Assembly (NCBI RefSeq): GCF_014638005.1
Contig: NZ_BMFG01000004.1
Coordinates: 186,001 to 250,000 of the forward strand
DNA: 64,000 bases
Direction: 5' to 3'
From: Flavobacterium orientale
Lineage (GTDB): Bacteria > Bacteroidota > Bacteroidia > Flavobacteriales > Flavobacteriaceae
The translations under genes and the position numbers were made by a program. The notes beneath the pieces were generated by a model that was not told where the DNA came from, did not search any database, and was given only the letters and a program-made list of their open reading frames with translations. Positions 36,325 to 43,904 of this stretch are shown one piece after another. Positions within the stretch are counted from its first letter, which is position 1. The number at the start of each line of letters is the position of its first letter.

Positions 36325-37056
36325 ATGCAGTACATCATCACTTTTTCGGCTGTTATTTTAGGTTTTTTGATTGCTTTATTTTTAAAACCTCAAAAGAAAA
36401 AAAACATCAAATTATTACTGGCTTTTAGTGGAGCTTTTTTACTTTCGCTAACTGTTTTGCATTTACTTCCTGAATTATTTGAAGATTCTCATCATGTTCA
36501 TGAAGGCGAACATGTGCATTCGAGCATTCCCGTAGGCGTTTTTATTATGATTGGAATTTTGTTCCAAATTGTCTTAGAATTTTTCTCCAAAGGTGCCGAA
36601 CACGGTCACGTTCACGTGCATACCGATGAAAACAATGAAGTGCATCATATTCCATGGTTATTATTTATTAGTTTGTGTATTCACGCCTTACTAGAAGGAT
36701 TTCCAATTCATGAAAACACCAACTTGGCTTATGGAATTGCAGTACACCACTTCCCTATCGCCATTATTTTGACACTGTTTTTTGTTAATGCGAAGATGAA
36801 TAAATGGATGGTTTTTGCCTTTATGTTTTCGTTTGCTTTGATGACGCCAATCGGAACTTTATTAGCGGAACATTTGCATTTTGCACAACATTATTCCAAA
36901 GAAATTTCAGCCATTGTAGTGGGTATTTTATTTCATATTTCTTCTACTATTATTTTTGAAAGTAATGAAGGTCATAAATTCAATTTGGCTAAAATCACGA
37001 TGATTGTATTGGGATTTTTATTGGCATATGTGATGGAAATGGGGCATTCGCATTAA
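36325..37056 (+). CDS. ZIP-family metal transporter
   Basis: A 243-residue integral membrane carrier for zinc or other divalent metals. There are about eight hydrophobic segments. The cytoplasmic or loop regions are histidine-rich, for example HHVHEGEHVHSS (near 57-68) and HGHVHVHTDENNEVHH (near 93-108), which are typical metal-binding loops. Metal-site motifs of membrane segments IV and V appear in IHALLEGFPI and HHFPIAI (H-x-x-x-E and H-H-x-P). Its ATG directly follows the stop of the methyltransferase, so the two are coexpressed. Confidence 0.9.
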   Translation: MQYIITFSAVILGFLIALFLKPQKKKNIKLLLAFSGAFLLSLTVLHLLPELFEDSHHVHEGEHVHSSIPVGVFIMIGILFQIVLEFFSKGAEHGHVHVHTDENNEVHHIPWLLFISLCIHALLEGFPIHENTNLAYGIAVHHFPIAIILTLFFVNAKMNKWMVFAFMFSFALMTPIGTLLAEHLHFAQHYSKEISAIVVGILFHISSTIIFESNEGHKFNLAKITMIVLGFLLAYVMEMGHSH

Positions 37057-37127
37057 GGTTTTCTATTGTCGGTTGTCGGTTTTCTGATTTGGGGTGAAGT
37101 TATATTTCGTCATTGTAATCAAAAAAA

Positions 37128-37162
37128 ACTCAGCTTCTCAGTAACTCAGCAACTCAGCAACT
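37128..37162. repeat. Tandem CTCAG-word repeat
   Basis: ACTCAGCTTCTCAGTAACTC then AGCAACTCAGCAACT: the unit ACTCAGCA/T recurs about every 9-10 nt. The same words occur at 32968-33033 and 38051-38090. A related GTTGTCGGTT duplication lies at 37066-37081, upstream of this element. Confidence 0.6.
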
Positions 37163-37180
37163 TTTTTTACTATTTTCAAC

Positions 37181-37211
37181 TTTGGGAACATTCAAAATTC
37201 ACTTATCTTTG
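37181..37211 (+). promoter_or_regulatory. Promoter of murQ
   Basis: TTTG (37181-37184), 19 nt, then TATCTTTG (37204-37211) matches the Bacteroidota consensus. Transcription should start near 37216, which rules out the in-frame GTG at 37213 and supports ATG 37228. Confidence 0.65.
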
Positions 37212-37227
37212 AGTGAAAATTAAAAGT

Positions 37228-38043
37228 ATGTCTTTTACCAAAACAACCGAACAATCCTCCAACTACGAACATCTGGAAAAGATGTCAGTTTCCGAATTAC
37301 TACAAAACATTAATAATGAAGATAAAACCGTTCCATTAGCGGTTGAAAAAGCCTTGCCTCAAATTGAAAAAACTGTTGAAAAAGTGGTTAGTCAGTTGAA
37401 AAACGGCGGAAGACTTTTTTATATCGGAGCCGGAACTTCTGGTAGATTAGGTGTTGTGGATGCTTCGGAATGTCCACCAACGTTCGGAGTTCCGTTTGAT
37501 TTGGTCGTGGGAATCATTGCAGGTGGCGACAAAGCCATCCGAAAAGCGGTAGAATTTGCCGAAGATGATACTGAACAAGCTTGGAAAGATTTATCTGAAT
37601 TCAACATCAATCAAAATGATTTCGTCATAGGAATTGCGGCTTCAGGAACTACGCCTTATGTGATTGGTGGTTTAGAAAAATGCAATGAAAATAACATTCC
37701 AACGGGTTGTATTACTTGCAACGAGGGAAGTCCGCTCTCACAAGTTTCGCAATTTCCGATTGAAATTGTGGTTGGACCGGAATTTGTAACCGGAAGTTCT
37801 CGCATGAAAGCCGGAACTGCACAAAAGTTGGTTTTGAATATGATTTCAACCGCTACGATGATTCAACTTGGAAAAGTGAAAGGTAATAAAATGGTGGATA
37901 TGCAATTGAGCAACAATAAATTAGTTGACCGAGGTATTCGAATGATAATGAGCGAAATTCCTGTGAGTTATGAAGAAGCGGGAATTTTGTTGGAAACGTA
38001 TGGTAGTGTTCGGAAAGCGGTGGAGAATTTTCAGTCGCAGTAA
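37228..38043 (+). CDS. murQ: N-acetylmuramic acid 6-phosphate etherase
   Basis: Cleaves the lactyl ether of MurNAc-6-phosphate to GlcNAc-6-phosphate in cell-wall recycling. The 271-residue protein has the SIS sugar-phosphate domain (GGRLFYIGAGTSGRLGVVDASECPPTF pattern, near 56-81), the signature GSSRMKAGTAQK (near 192) and the catalytic glutamate region. A strong promoter lies upstream. It leads a run of four small genes on the plus strand. The VanX-type dipeptidase and the NlpC/P60 hydrolase elsewhere in the window may serve the same recycling path. Confidence 0.94.
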   Translation: MSFTKTTEQSSNYEHLEKMSVSELLQNINNEDKTVPLAVEKALPQIEKTVEKVVSQLKNGGRLFYIGAGTSGRLGVVDASECPPTFGVPFDLVVGIIAGGDKAIRKAVEFAEDDTEQAWKDLSEFNINQNDFVIGIAASGTTPYVIGGLEKCNENNIPTGCITCNEGSPLSQVSQFPIEIVVGPEFVTGSSRMKAGTAQKLVLNMISTATMIQLGKVKGNKMVDMQLSNNKLVDRGIRMIMSEIPVSYEEAGILLETYGSVRKAVENFQSQ

Positions 38044-38050
38044 GCATTAA

Positions 38051-38090
38051 TCTACCTTAGAAACTCAGTCACTCATAACCTTAGCAACTT
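38051..38090. repeat. Short-word intergenic repeat after murQ
   Basis: Contains CCTTAG twice (38055-38060, 38079-38084) and ACTCAG/ACTCAT at about 9-nt spacing, the same word family as at 32968 and 37128. It lies between murQ and the following small membrane-protein gene. Confidence 0.55.
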
Positions 38091-38097
38091 AAAAAAT

Positions 38098-38325
38098 ATG
38101 GACAACAAAGAACTCCTCTTTAAAGGAATAAAATATGCAGTAGGTTCCATTCCTTTGATGTTTTTGGGACCAATCCTCATTCATAATGCCTTTATGAACA
38201 AACATACTTGGATTCATTACATCGTTTTGGGTGTCGGAATCTTTGTTTGTATAACAGCCGTTTCTTTAATGTTTAAAGGAATAAAAATTATGATGAAAAG
38301 TTTATTTGATGAAAACGAAAACTAA
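38098..38325 (+). CDS. Small membrane protein, DUF6095-like
   Basis: A 75-residue protein with two membrane segments (about 12-31 and 38-62) and a charged C terminus. I associate this type, placed after murQ in flavobacteria, with DUF6095, but this is recall and not a search. Its 3' end overlaps the next gene by 17 nt, so translation is coupled. Function unknown. Confidence 0.7.
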   Translation: MDNKELLFKGIKYAVGSIPLMFLGPILIHNAFMNKHTWIHYIVLGVGIFVCITAVSLMFKGIKIMMKSLFDENEN

Positions 38326-38884
38326 TTACCTCAAGAGTGTCAAAAAACAATTTCTCTACTATAAAACGTTGGGAGAAAAAGCGATGGAGCAACTTGAACC
38401 GGAGCAACTTTTTGTTTCGTTGAATGAAGACACGAATTCAATTTCAATTATTGTGAATCATTTAGTGGGAAATATGCTTTCGCGATGGACCGACTTTCTA
38501 ACTACCGACGGCGAAAAAGAATGGCGAAATCGGGATACAGAATTTGAAGAAATTCTCAAAACCAAACCTGAACTTTTAGCTCATTGGGAAAAAGGTTGGC
38601 AATGTTTATTTGATGCATTAAATGGTTTACAACCGGAACAACTAAACGAAATCATCTATATTCGAAACGAAGGCCATACCGTTTTAGAAGCTATCAACCG
38701 TCAATTAGCTCATTATCCTTACCACATTGGACAAATTGTGTTTTATGCCAAAATGATAAAGAAAACCGAATGGCAAAGTTTATCCATTCCTAAAAATAAA
38801 TCCAATAATTACAATACTGATAAATTTTCGAAAGAAAAAAGCATTAAGAATTTTACTGATGATGAATTAAAAAAATTACAATGA
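38309..38884 (+). CDS. DinB-like protein (DUF1572-type)
   Basis: A 191-residue soluble helical protein. The four-helix-bundle signature of DinB/DUF1572 is visible: a histidine in IIVNHLVGNMLSRWTDF (near 48), and H-x-x-x-H in LAHYPYHIGQIVFYAKM (near 133-150), which are the usual metal ligands. Members are putative metal-dependent thiol S-transferases; the substrate here is unknown. The ATG at 38309 lies inside the previous gene. The next gene overlaps its end by 4 nt (ATGA). Confidence 0.82.
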   Translation: MKTKTNYLKSVKKQFLYYKTLGEKAMEQLEPEQLFVSLNEDTNSISIIVNHLVGNMLSRWTDFLTTDGEKEWRNRDTEFEEILKTKPELLAHWEKGWQCLFDALNGLQPEQLNEIIYIRNEGHTVLEAINRQLAHYPYHIGQIVFYAKMIKKTEWQSLSIPKNKSNNYNTDKFSKEKSIKNFTDDELKKLQ

Positions 38885-39246
38885 AAAAAATACTTCCACT
38901 CTTAAGTTTATTATTGATTTCTTGTTATCAGCAAGAGCGAAATTGTGCTGATTTTAAAACGGGGAAATTTCAATTTGAACAAGAAATTGATGGCAAAATA
39001 GAAATTTCTCTTTTTGAACGAAATGATACGTTACAAATAGAGACCTTCCGAGGAAAAACAGATTCCTCCTCCGTTCGATGGTTAAATGATTGCGAATTTG
39101 TCTTGCAAAAGCTTCATCCGAAAGGCATGAAAGAAAAAAAAGCAATTCACATGAAAATTTTAACAACAAACGAAAAAAACTATACATTTGAATATTCTTT
39201 TGTGGGCGAAACTGCGAAACAAAAAGGAGTGGTTACAAAGCAATAA
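38881..39246 (+). CDS. Small lipoprotein of unknown function
   Basis: A 121-residue protein with a lipoprotein signal (MKKILPLLSLLLISC, lipobox LISC). The mature part has two further cysteines (NCADF and NDCEF) and reads like a short beta protein. No family is recognised. Overlap ATGA with the upstream DinB-like gene indicates an operon from murQ to here. TerC follows after 36 nt. Confidence 0.75.
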   Translation: MKKILPLLSLLLISCYQQERNCADFKTGKFQFEQEIDGKIEISLFERNDTLQIETFRGKTDSSSVRWLNDCEFVLQKLHPKGMKEKKAIHMKILTTNEKNYTFEYSFVGETAKQKGVVTKQ

Positions 39247-39282
39247 CAAGCACTTTTTTATATTCAATTTAGTTTTAATTTT

Positions 39283-40062
39283 ATGGAAATATTTTTAAAT
39301 CCTGATACCTGGATTGCCTTATTAACATTGACATTCTTAGAGGTAATTCTCGGAATTGACAATATTATTTTCATTTCTATTGTTGCCGGAAAACTTCCGG
39401 AAGAACAACGTAAAAAAGCCATCCGACTTGGATTGTTTTTAGCAATGTTCATGCGAATAGCACTTTTATTTGGAATTACTGTTCTAATTGCAATGAAAGA
39501 ACCCTTTTTTCATGTTGATTTATCGTGGTTTGATGTCGATGTCACCGGACAAAGTATTATACTCTTTCTCGGTGGTTTGTTTTTAATTTATAAAAGCACC
39601 AAAGAAATTCGTGAAAAAGTAGAACATTCAGGAGAAGAGGCACTTAGCTTGAAAAAAGCCGCTGTAAAATCATTTGGTAATGTTATTTTTCAGATTTTAT
39701 TAATTGACTTAGTCTTTTCTGTAGATAGTATTTTAACCGCAGTTGGAATGACCAATGGCGTTCCGGGTGCCTTGACAATCATGATAATTGCTGTTGTTGT
39801 TGCTGTTTCTATTATGATGTTTTTTGCCGTTCCGGTTGGTAATTTTGTAAACAATCACCCATCCATACAAGTCTTGGGGTTAGCTTTTCTGATTCTCATC
39901 GGATTTATGTTAATCACAGAAAGTGCTCACTTGGCACATGCTAAAGTCTTTGATCAAGAAGTAGGTGCTGTCCCCAAAGGATATCTCTATTTTGCCATTG
40001 CATTTTCGTTAGGTGTTGAATTTATTAATATGAAAATGAGAAAGAAAAATATCTCTACATAA
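39283..40062 (+). CDS. TerC-family integral membrane protein
   Basis: A 259-residue polytopic protein with seven to eight hydrophobic segments. The family signature is present in the first segment, EVILGIDNIIFISIVAGKLP (acidic residues within the membrane), and repeated in the second half as LIDLVFSVDSILTAVGM. TerC-type proteins have been connected with tellurite resistance and with manganese export during exoenzyme metallation. No ter operon is present, so a metal-export role is more likely. The next gene (40135) begins after 72 nt. Confidence 0.9.
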   Translation: MEIFLNPDTWIALLTLTFLEVILGIDNIIFISIVAGKLPEEQRKKAIRLGLFLAMFMRIALLFGITVLIAMKEPFFHVDLSWFDVDVTGQSIILFLGGLFLIYKSTKEIREKVEHSGEEALSLKKAAVKSFGNVIFQILLIDLVFSVDSILTAVGMTNGVPGALTIMIIAVVVAVSIMMFFAVPVGNFVNNHPSIQVLGLAFLILIGFMLITESAHLAHAKVFDQEVGAVPKGYLYFAIAFSLGVEFINMKMRKKNIST

Positions 40063-40134
40063 AAAAAATAAAAAAAGAATGTAACAATTTTCATCGTGAT
40101 GAATCAAAAGGAAAACTTTTAAAAATCACAACTT

Positions 40135-40971
40135 ATGAAAACTGTTACATTTTTTATTTTATCACTTGTAAGTTCATTAGCAACTTCAATGTATGCTCAA
40201 AAATCATTTGACGTAAGTATTAAAGGAAAAGGAGAACCTATTTTTCTACTTCCCGGTTTTGGATGTACGGGCGAACTTTGGAACGAAACTGTTTCCGAAC
40301 TTTCTAAAACCCACGAATGCCACATTTTTACATTTGCAGGTTTTGGTGATGTTGCTCCAATTGAAATGCCTTGGTTCTCAACAATCAAAAATGAAATCAT
40401 AACTTACACCAAATTAAACAAAATCAATAAACCTACTTTAGTTGGTCATAGCTTGGGTGGAACGTTAAGTTATTGGTTGGCAGCTATTGAACCTGATTTA
40501 TTTAAAAAAGTGATTGCAGTTGATGCTCTTCCCTGCTCCGCTGCATTGATGCTTCCAAATTACAATGGAGAAAAAATTCCTTATGATAATCCACAAAGCA
40601 AAATGATGTTGCAAATGGATGATGCAGCTTTTAAAGGAATGAATGCACAGCAAGTACAGTTTATGTGTAAAAATCAAGAGAAGCAAAAAGTGATTCTTGA
40701 AATGATGAATAAAGCCGATCGAAAAACCTACGTTAATGGTTATATTGATATGCTTAATCTGGATTTGAGAGAAGAAATTTCAAAAATAAAAGTTCCTGTG
40801 ATTATCTTAGCTGCTACATTTCCTGATAAAGCTACGGTTGAAAAAACCTATCAAGCACAATTTGAAAAATTACCTTCTGTAAAAATTGATTATGCTGAAA
40901 ATGCCGCTCATTTTGTAATGTATGATCAACCGGAATGGTTTTTAAAAAATCTAATCGAAAATTTAAACTAA
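40135..40971 (+). CDS. Exported alpha/beta hydrolase
   Basis: A 278-residue hydrolase with a signal peptide (MKTVTFFILSLVSSLATSMYAQ). The nucleophile elbow is GHSLGG (Ser near 106), the oxyanion region is LLPGFGCTGELW, and the catalytic His is in NAAHFVMYDQP near the C terminus; the acid is probably in the stretch before ATFPDKATVE. Substrate unknown. Its stop codon is 1 nt from the start of the sigma-factor gene, so the two are cotranscribed, an unusual pairing. Confidence 0.88.
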   Translation: MKTVTFFILSLVSSLATSMYAQKSFDVSIKGKGEPIFLLPGFGCTGELWNETVSELSKTHECHIFTFAGFGDVAPIEMPWFSTIKNEIITYTKLNKINKPTLVGHSLGGTLSYWLAAIEPDLFKKVIAVDALPCSAALMLPNYNGEKIPYDNPQSKMMLQMDDAAFKGMNAQQVQFMCKNQEKQKVILEMMNKADRKTYVNGYIDMLNLDLREEISKIKVPVIILAATFPDKATVEKTYQAQFEKLPSVKIDYAENAAHFVMYDQPEWFLKNLIENLN

Positions 40972-40972
40972 C

Positions 40973-41458
40973 TTGGAAAAGCAATCCCAATTTAACGAAT
41001 TATTCAACACACATTATCCCAAGGTTTTGCGATTGTGTAAAGGATATTTCAATGGCGATGTTGATTTGGCTGCTGATGCTTCCCAAGAAGTTTTCATTAA
41101 AGTTTGGGAGAATTTAGATTCTTTTAGAAATGAATCCAGCATTAGTACTTGGATTTTCAGAATAGCCGTAAACACTTGTTTAGTTTATTTAAGAAAGAAA
41201 TCAACTAAAAAAGAAATCCGTTCCGAACAATTTCCCAACCTTGAAACCGAAAATTATTTTCCTGAAATCGAAGAAAAATTAAGCAAAATGTATGCTTGCA
41301 TTCAGAAACTCGATGAAACCGGAAAAATGATTATTCTGATGGTTTTAGAAGGAATGGAATACAGCGAAATTGCTCAAGTGGTGGGTTTTACCGAAGAAAC
41401 GCTTCGAGTTCGAATTCATCGCATTAAAAAAAGTTTAACTCAATGTGTACAAAAATGA
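40973..41458 (+). CDS. ECF-type RNA polymerase sigma factor
   Basis: A 161-residue sigma-70 family factor with region 2 (about 8-75, with DLAADASQEVFIKVWENLDSF pattern around the -10 recognition helix) and region 4 (about 105-155, LEGMEYSEIAQVVGFTEETLRVRIHRIKK helix-turn-helix); region 3 is absent, as in ECF factors. The only plausible start is TTG 40973, since an in-frame stop lies just upstream and no ATG occurs before region 2. It overlaps the next gene by ATGA. No FecR or zinc-finger anti-sigma gene is adjacent. Confidence 0.9.
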   Translation: MEKQSQFNELFNTHYPKVLRLCKGYFNGDVDLAADASQEVFIKVWENLDSFRNESSISTWIFRIAVNTCLVYLRKKSTKKEIRSEQFPNLETENYFPEIEEKLSKMYACIQKLDETGKMIILMVLEGMEYSEIAQVVGFTEETLRVRIHRIKKSLTQCVQK

Positions 41459-42024
41459 CAGACTTTAATAACATAAAAGAAATTTGGAATTCGCAATCGG
41501 AGGCCAAACCAAACACCACTGCTTCAGCATTAATTGCTAAAGCGAAGGAACATACCAAAACCTTAAAACACAATCATTATTGGACAATCGGAATTATTTC
41601 TGTGACCGTTTTGATTTTATTGTTTTACTTTTTTTGGACGAATTCGCATCAATTTAATTCTTTAACAATTGGTTTGAGTGTGATGATTGGTATGTTGATT
41701 TTTAGAATTATTTTGGAAATCAATAGTTCTACTAAATTAAAATCCATTAAACCTGATTTAACTTTACTCGATTATTCTCAAAAAGTAAAAACATTTTATG
41801 AATGGCGGAAAAAAATCCATTATATACTAACACCAATTATTTACTTCAGCTATTTCATTGGTTTCACAATGCTTTTACCAGCTTTCAAAGCCAATTTAAG
41901 TAACGGATTTTATATTTATTGTTTGGTAAGTGGTTATGGATTTTTCTTTGTATTTGGGTATTTTTTAATCAAACAAATTAAGAAAGAATTAAAATTGATT
42001 GAGTTTTTGAAAGGAATTAATTAA
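41455..42024 (+). CDS. Four-pass membrane protein coupled to the sigma-factor gene
   Basis: A 189-residue protein. A cytoplasmic N-terminal segment of about 43 residues (MTDFNNIKEIWNSQSEAKPN pattern) is followed by four membrane segments (near 44-64, 72-92, 122-146 and 152-174). Position directly after a sigma factor, with ATGA overlap, suggests an anti-sigma factor, but it lacks the His-Cys zinc motif of ZAS-type anti-sigma proteins. The ATG at 41455 is preferred because of the overlap; another at 41443 is possible. Followed by a hairpin at 42034. Confidence 0.75.
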   Translation: MTDFNNIKEIWNSQSEAKPNTTASALIAKAKEHTKTLKHNHYWTIGIISVTVLILLFYFFWTNSHQFNSLTIGLSVMIGMLIFRIILEINSSTKLKSIKPDLTLLDYSQKVKTFYEWRKKIHYILTPIIYFSYFIGFTMLLPAFKANLSNGFYIYCLVSGYGFFFVFGYFLIKQIKKELKLIEFLKGIN

Positions 42025-42033
42025 AACTAGAAG

Positions 42034-42065
42034 TTCGCAATGAAATATTTTTTTTTCATTGCGAA
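42034..42065. terminator. Inverted repeat between convergent genes
   Basis: A perfect 12-bp stem TTCGCAATGAAA/TTTCATTGCGAA (42034-42045, 42054-42065). The loop rather than the tail is T-rich, so termination strength is uncertain. Confidence 0.5.
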
Positions 42066-42118
42066 TCTTCAATCTATTCTCACATCAAAATGTTCTTGAG
42101 TAAAGCCTTACAAAACTA

Positions 42119-43789
42119 TTAAGACAATCCTGAAATAACACCATTTTTATCAATATCGATTCGTTCTGCATTTGGTATTGACGGTAGTCCGGGCATTCGC
42201 ATCACTTCTCCTAAAAGTGGAATAATGAATTGTGCACCGCTGGCAATTTCAAATTCTCGAACGGTTATCTTAAAATTGGTAGGCCTTCCAATCAATTTTT
42301 CATTATCCGAAAAGCTTGCCGGAGTTTTTGCCATGCAAATTGCGAAATTATTAAATCCAAATTCTGTAATCTCTTTTAATTGCATTTTAGCTTTTGAAGT
42401 ATATTCTACAGAGCTGGCACCATAAATTTCTTTTGCGATACTATTTATTTTGCTCTCTATACTATCAGAAGGTTGGTAAAGCGGTTTGTAATTGATTTCT
42501 TCTTTATTTATTTCATCTACAACTACTTGAGCCAAAGCAGTTGAACCTTTTCCTCCATCAGTAAAAGCAGAACTAACAACAGCTGTTACATTTTTTAAAG
42601 CACACAATGCTATTAGTTTTTCATATTCAATTGGTGAATCGTCAGGAAATGCATTTATACAGACTATTGGATTGATTCCAAATTTTTGAATGTTTTCAAT
42701 ATGTTTTTCTAGATTAGCGAAACCTTTTTCGATTGCCTCTACGTTTACTGTATTAAATTCAGAAGTATTCAATCCTCCGTGATGTTTTATGGCTCTTAGT
42801 GTTGCTACTAAAACTACTGAATCCGGTTTTATTCCCGTTTGTTGACATTTGATGTGGAAAAATTTTTCAGCACCTAAATCAGCTCCAAAACCCGCTTCAG
42901 TTACTACATAATCCCCTAATGACAATCCCATTTTTGTAGCTATTGCAGAATTCGTTCCTTGTGCAATGCTGGCAAACGGTCCTCCGTGTAAAATGGCCGG
43001 ATTCTTTTCAATTGTTTGAACGAGATTCGGTTTAATCGCATCTTTTAATAAGACAGCCATGGCTCCAACTGCTTTTAAATCTCTAGCAAACACTGGTTTT
43101 CCTTCTTTATTCTTGCCAATAAAGATATTTCCTAATCTAAATTTTAAATCTTCAAAATCTTTTGATAAGCAAAGTATGGCCATCACTTCTGATGCCGGAG
43201 TAATATTAAAACCATCTTCACGAAGGGTTCCGTTTTTTTCACCAATACCAATAATTATTTTTCGTAACGAACGATCATTCATGTCCATCACACGTTTCCA
43301 AGCAATGGTTTTAGAATCAAGTTCTAAAGAATATTTCTTGTTCTGTAGGTTATTATCAATCAAGGCTGACAATAGGTTATTTGCTTTTTCAATTGCAGAA
43401 AAATCTCCAGTAAAATGCAAGTTTATGTCTTCCATGGGAAGTACTTGTGCATATCCTCCTCCTGCAGCTCCTCCTTTTAAACCAAAAACCGGACCTAACG
43501 AAGGTTCACGCAAAACTGCAATGGCTTTTTTCCCAATACAATTCAAGCCGTCAGTTAATCCAATTGCCATAGTAGTTTTTCCTTCACCATATTTTGTAGG
43601 TGACATGGCAGTTACTAAAATTAATTTCCCTTTTGGATTGCTAGATAGCAATCCAAAAGGTAGTTTAGCTTTGTATTTACCATAATATTCTAATGATTCC
43701 TCAAGTATATTTATTTTTTCTGCAATCTCTTTGATGTGAAGCATTTTTGCATTTTGAGCAATTGCAATGTCAGAAGGAAAATTATCCAT
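42119..43789 (-). CDS. fhs: Formate-tetrahydrofolate ligase
   Basis: Makes 10-formyl-THF from formate, ATP and THF in one-carbon metabolism. The 556-residue length fits the bacterial enzyme. The P-loop is PTKYGEGKTT (near 62-71), and the family motifs LREPSLGPVFGLKGGAAGGG (near 94) and NFHFTGD-type region (here INLHFTGDFSA) are present. The C-terminal MRMPGLPSIPNAE signature is intact. No folD or other one-carbon gene is next to it. The gene is preceded by 115 nt up to the end of parC. Confidence 0.95.
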   Translation of the reverse strand: MDNFPSDIAIAQNAKMLHIKEIAEKINILEESLEYYGKYKAKLPFGLLSSNPKGKLILVTAMSPTKYGEGKTTMAIGLTDGLNCIGKKAIAVLREPSLGPVFGLKGGAAGGGYAQVLPMEDINLHFTGDFSAIEKANNLLSALIDNNLQNKKYSLELDSKTIAWKRVMDMNDRSLRKIIIGIGEKNGTLREDGFNITPASEVMAILCLSKDFEDLKFRLGNIFIGKNKEGKPVFARDLKAVGAMAVLLKDAIKPNLVQTIEKNPAILHGGPFASIAQGTNSAIATKMGLSLGDYVVTEAGFGADLGAEKFFHIKCQQTGIKPDSVVLVATLRAIKHHGGLNTSEFNTVNVEAIEKGFANLEKHIENIQKFGINPIVCINAFPDDSPIEYEKLIALCALKNVTAVVSSAFTDGGKGSTALAQVVVDEINKEEINYKPLYQPSDSIESKINSIAKEIYGASSVEYTSKAKMQLKEITEFGFNNFAICMAKTPASFSDNEKLIGRPTNFKITVREFEIASGAQFIIPLLGEVMRMPGLPSIPNAERIDIDKNGVISGLS

Positions 43790-43861
43790 TTTAGTTTTGT
43801 ATTATAAATTTTACCGAATTTATAATTAAGTTTCTTCTTAAAATAGGATAAAAATCATGTT

Positions 43862-43899
43862 TTAAAAAAAACCTGTAAGTTTTATTTTCTTACAGGTTT
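43862..43899 (-). terminator. Terminator of the parE-parC operon
   Basis: On the minus strand AAACCTGTAAG/CTTACAGGTTT (11-bp stem, 43899-43889 and 43879-43869) followed by a T run, 6 nt after the parC stop codon. Confidence 0.85.
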
Positions 43900-43904
43900 C
43901 ATAT

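Noticed and set aside
37128..37162. CRISPR-like repeat
   Set aside because: The repeated units are only 9-10 nt with no spacers and no cas genes nearby, so it is a word repeat.
43059..43685. 208-codon ORF antisense to fhs
   Set aside because: Lies wholly in the fhs coding region, whose motifs are intact, so it is a shadow frame.
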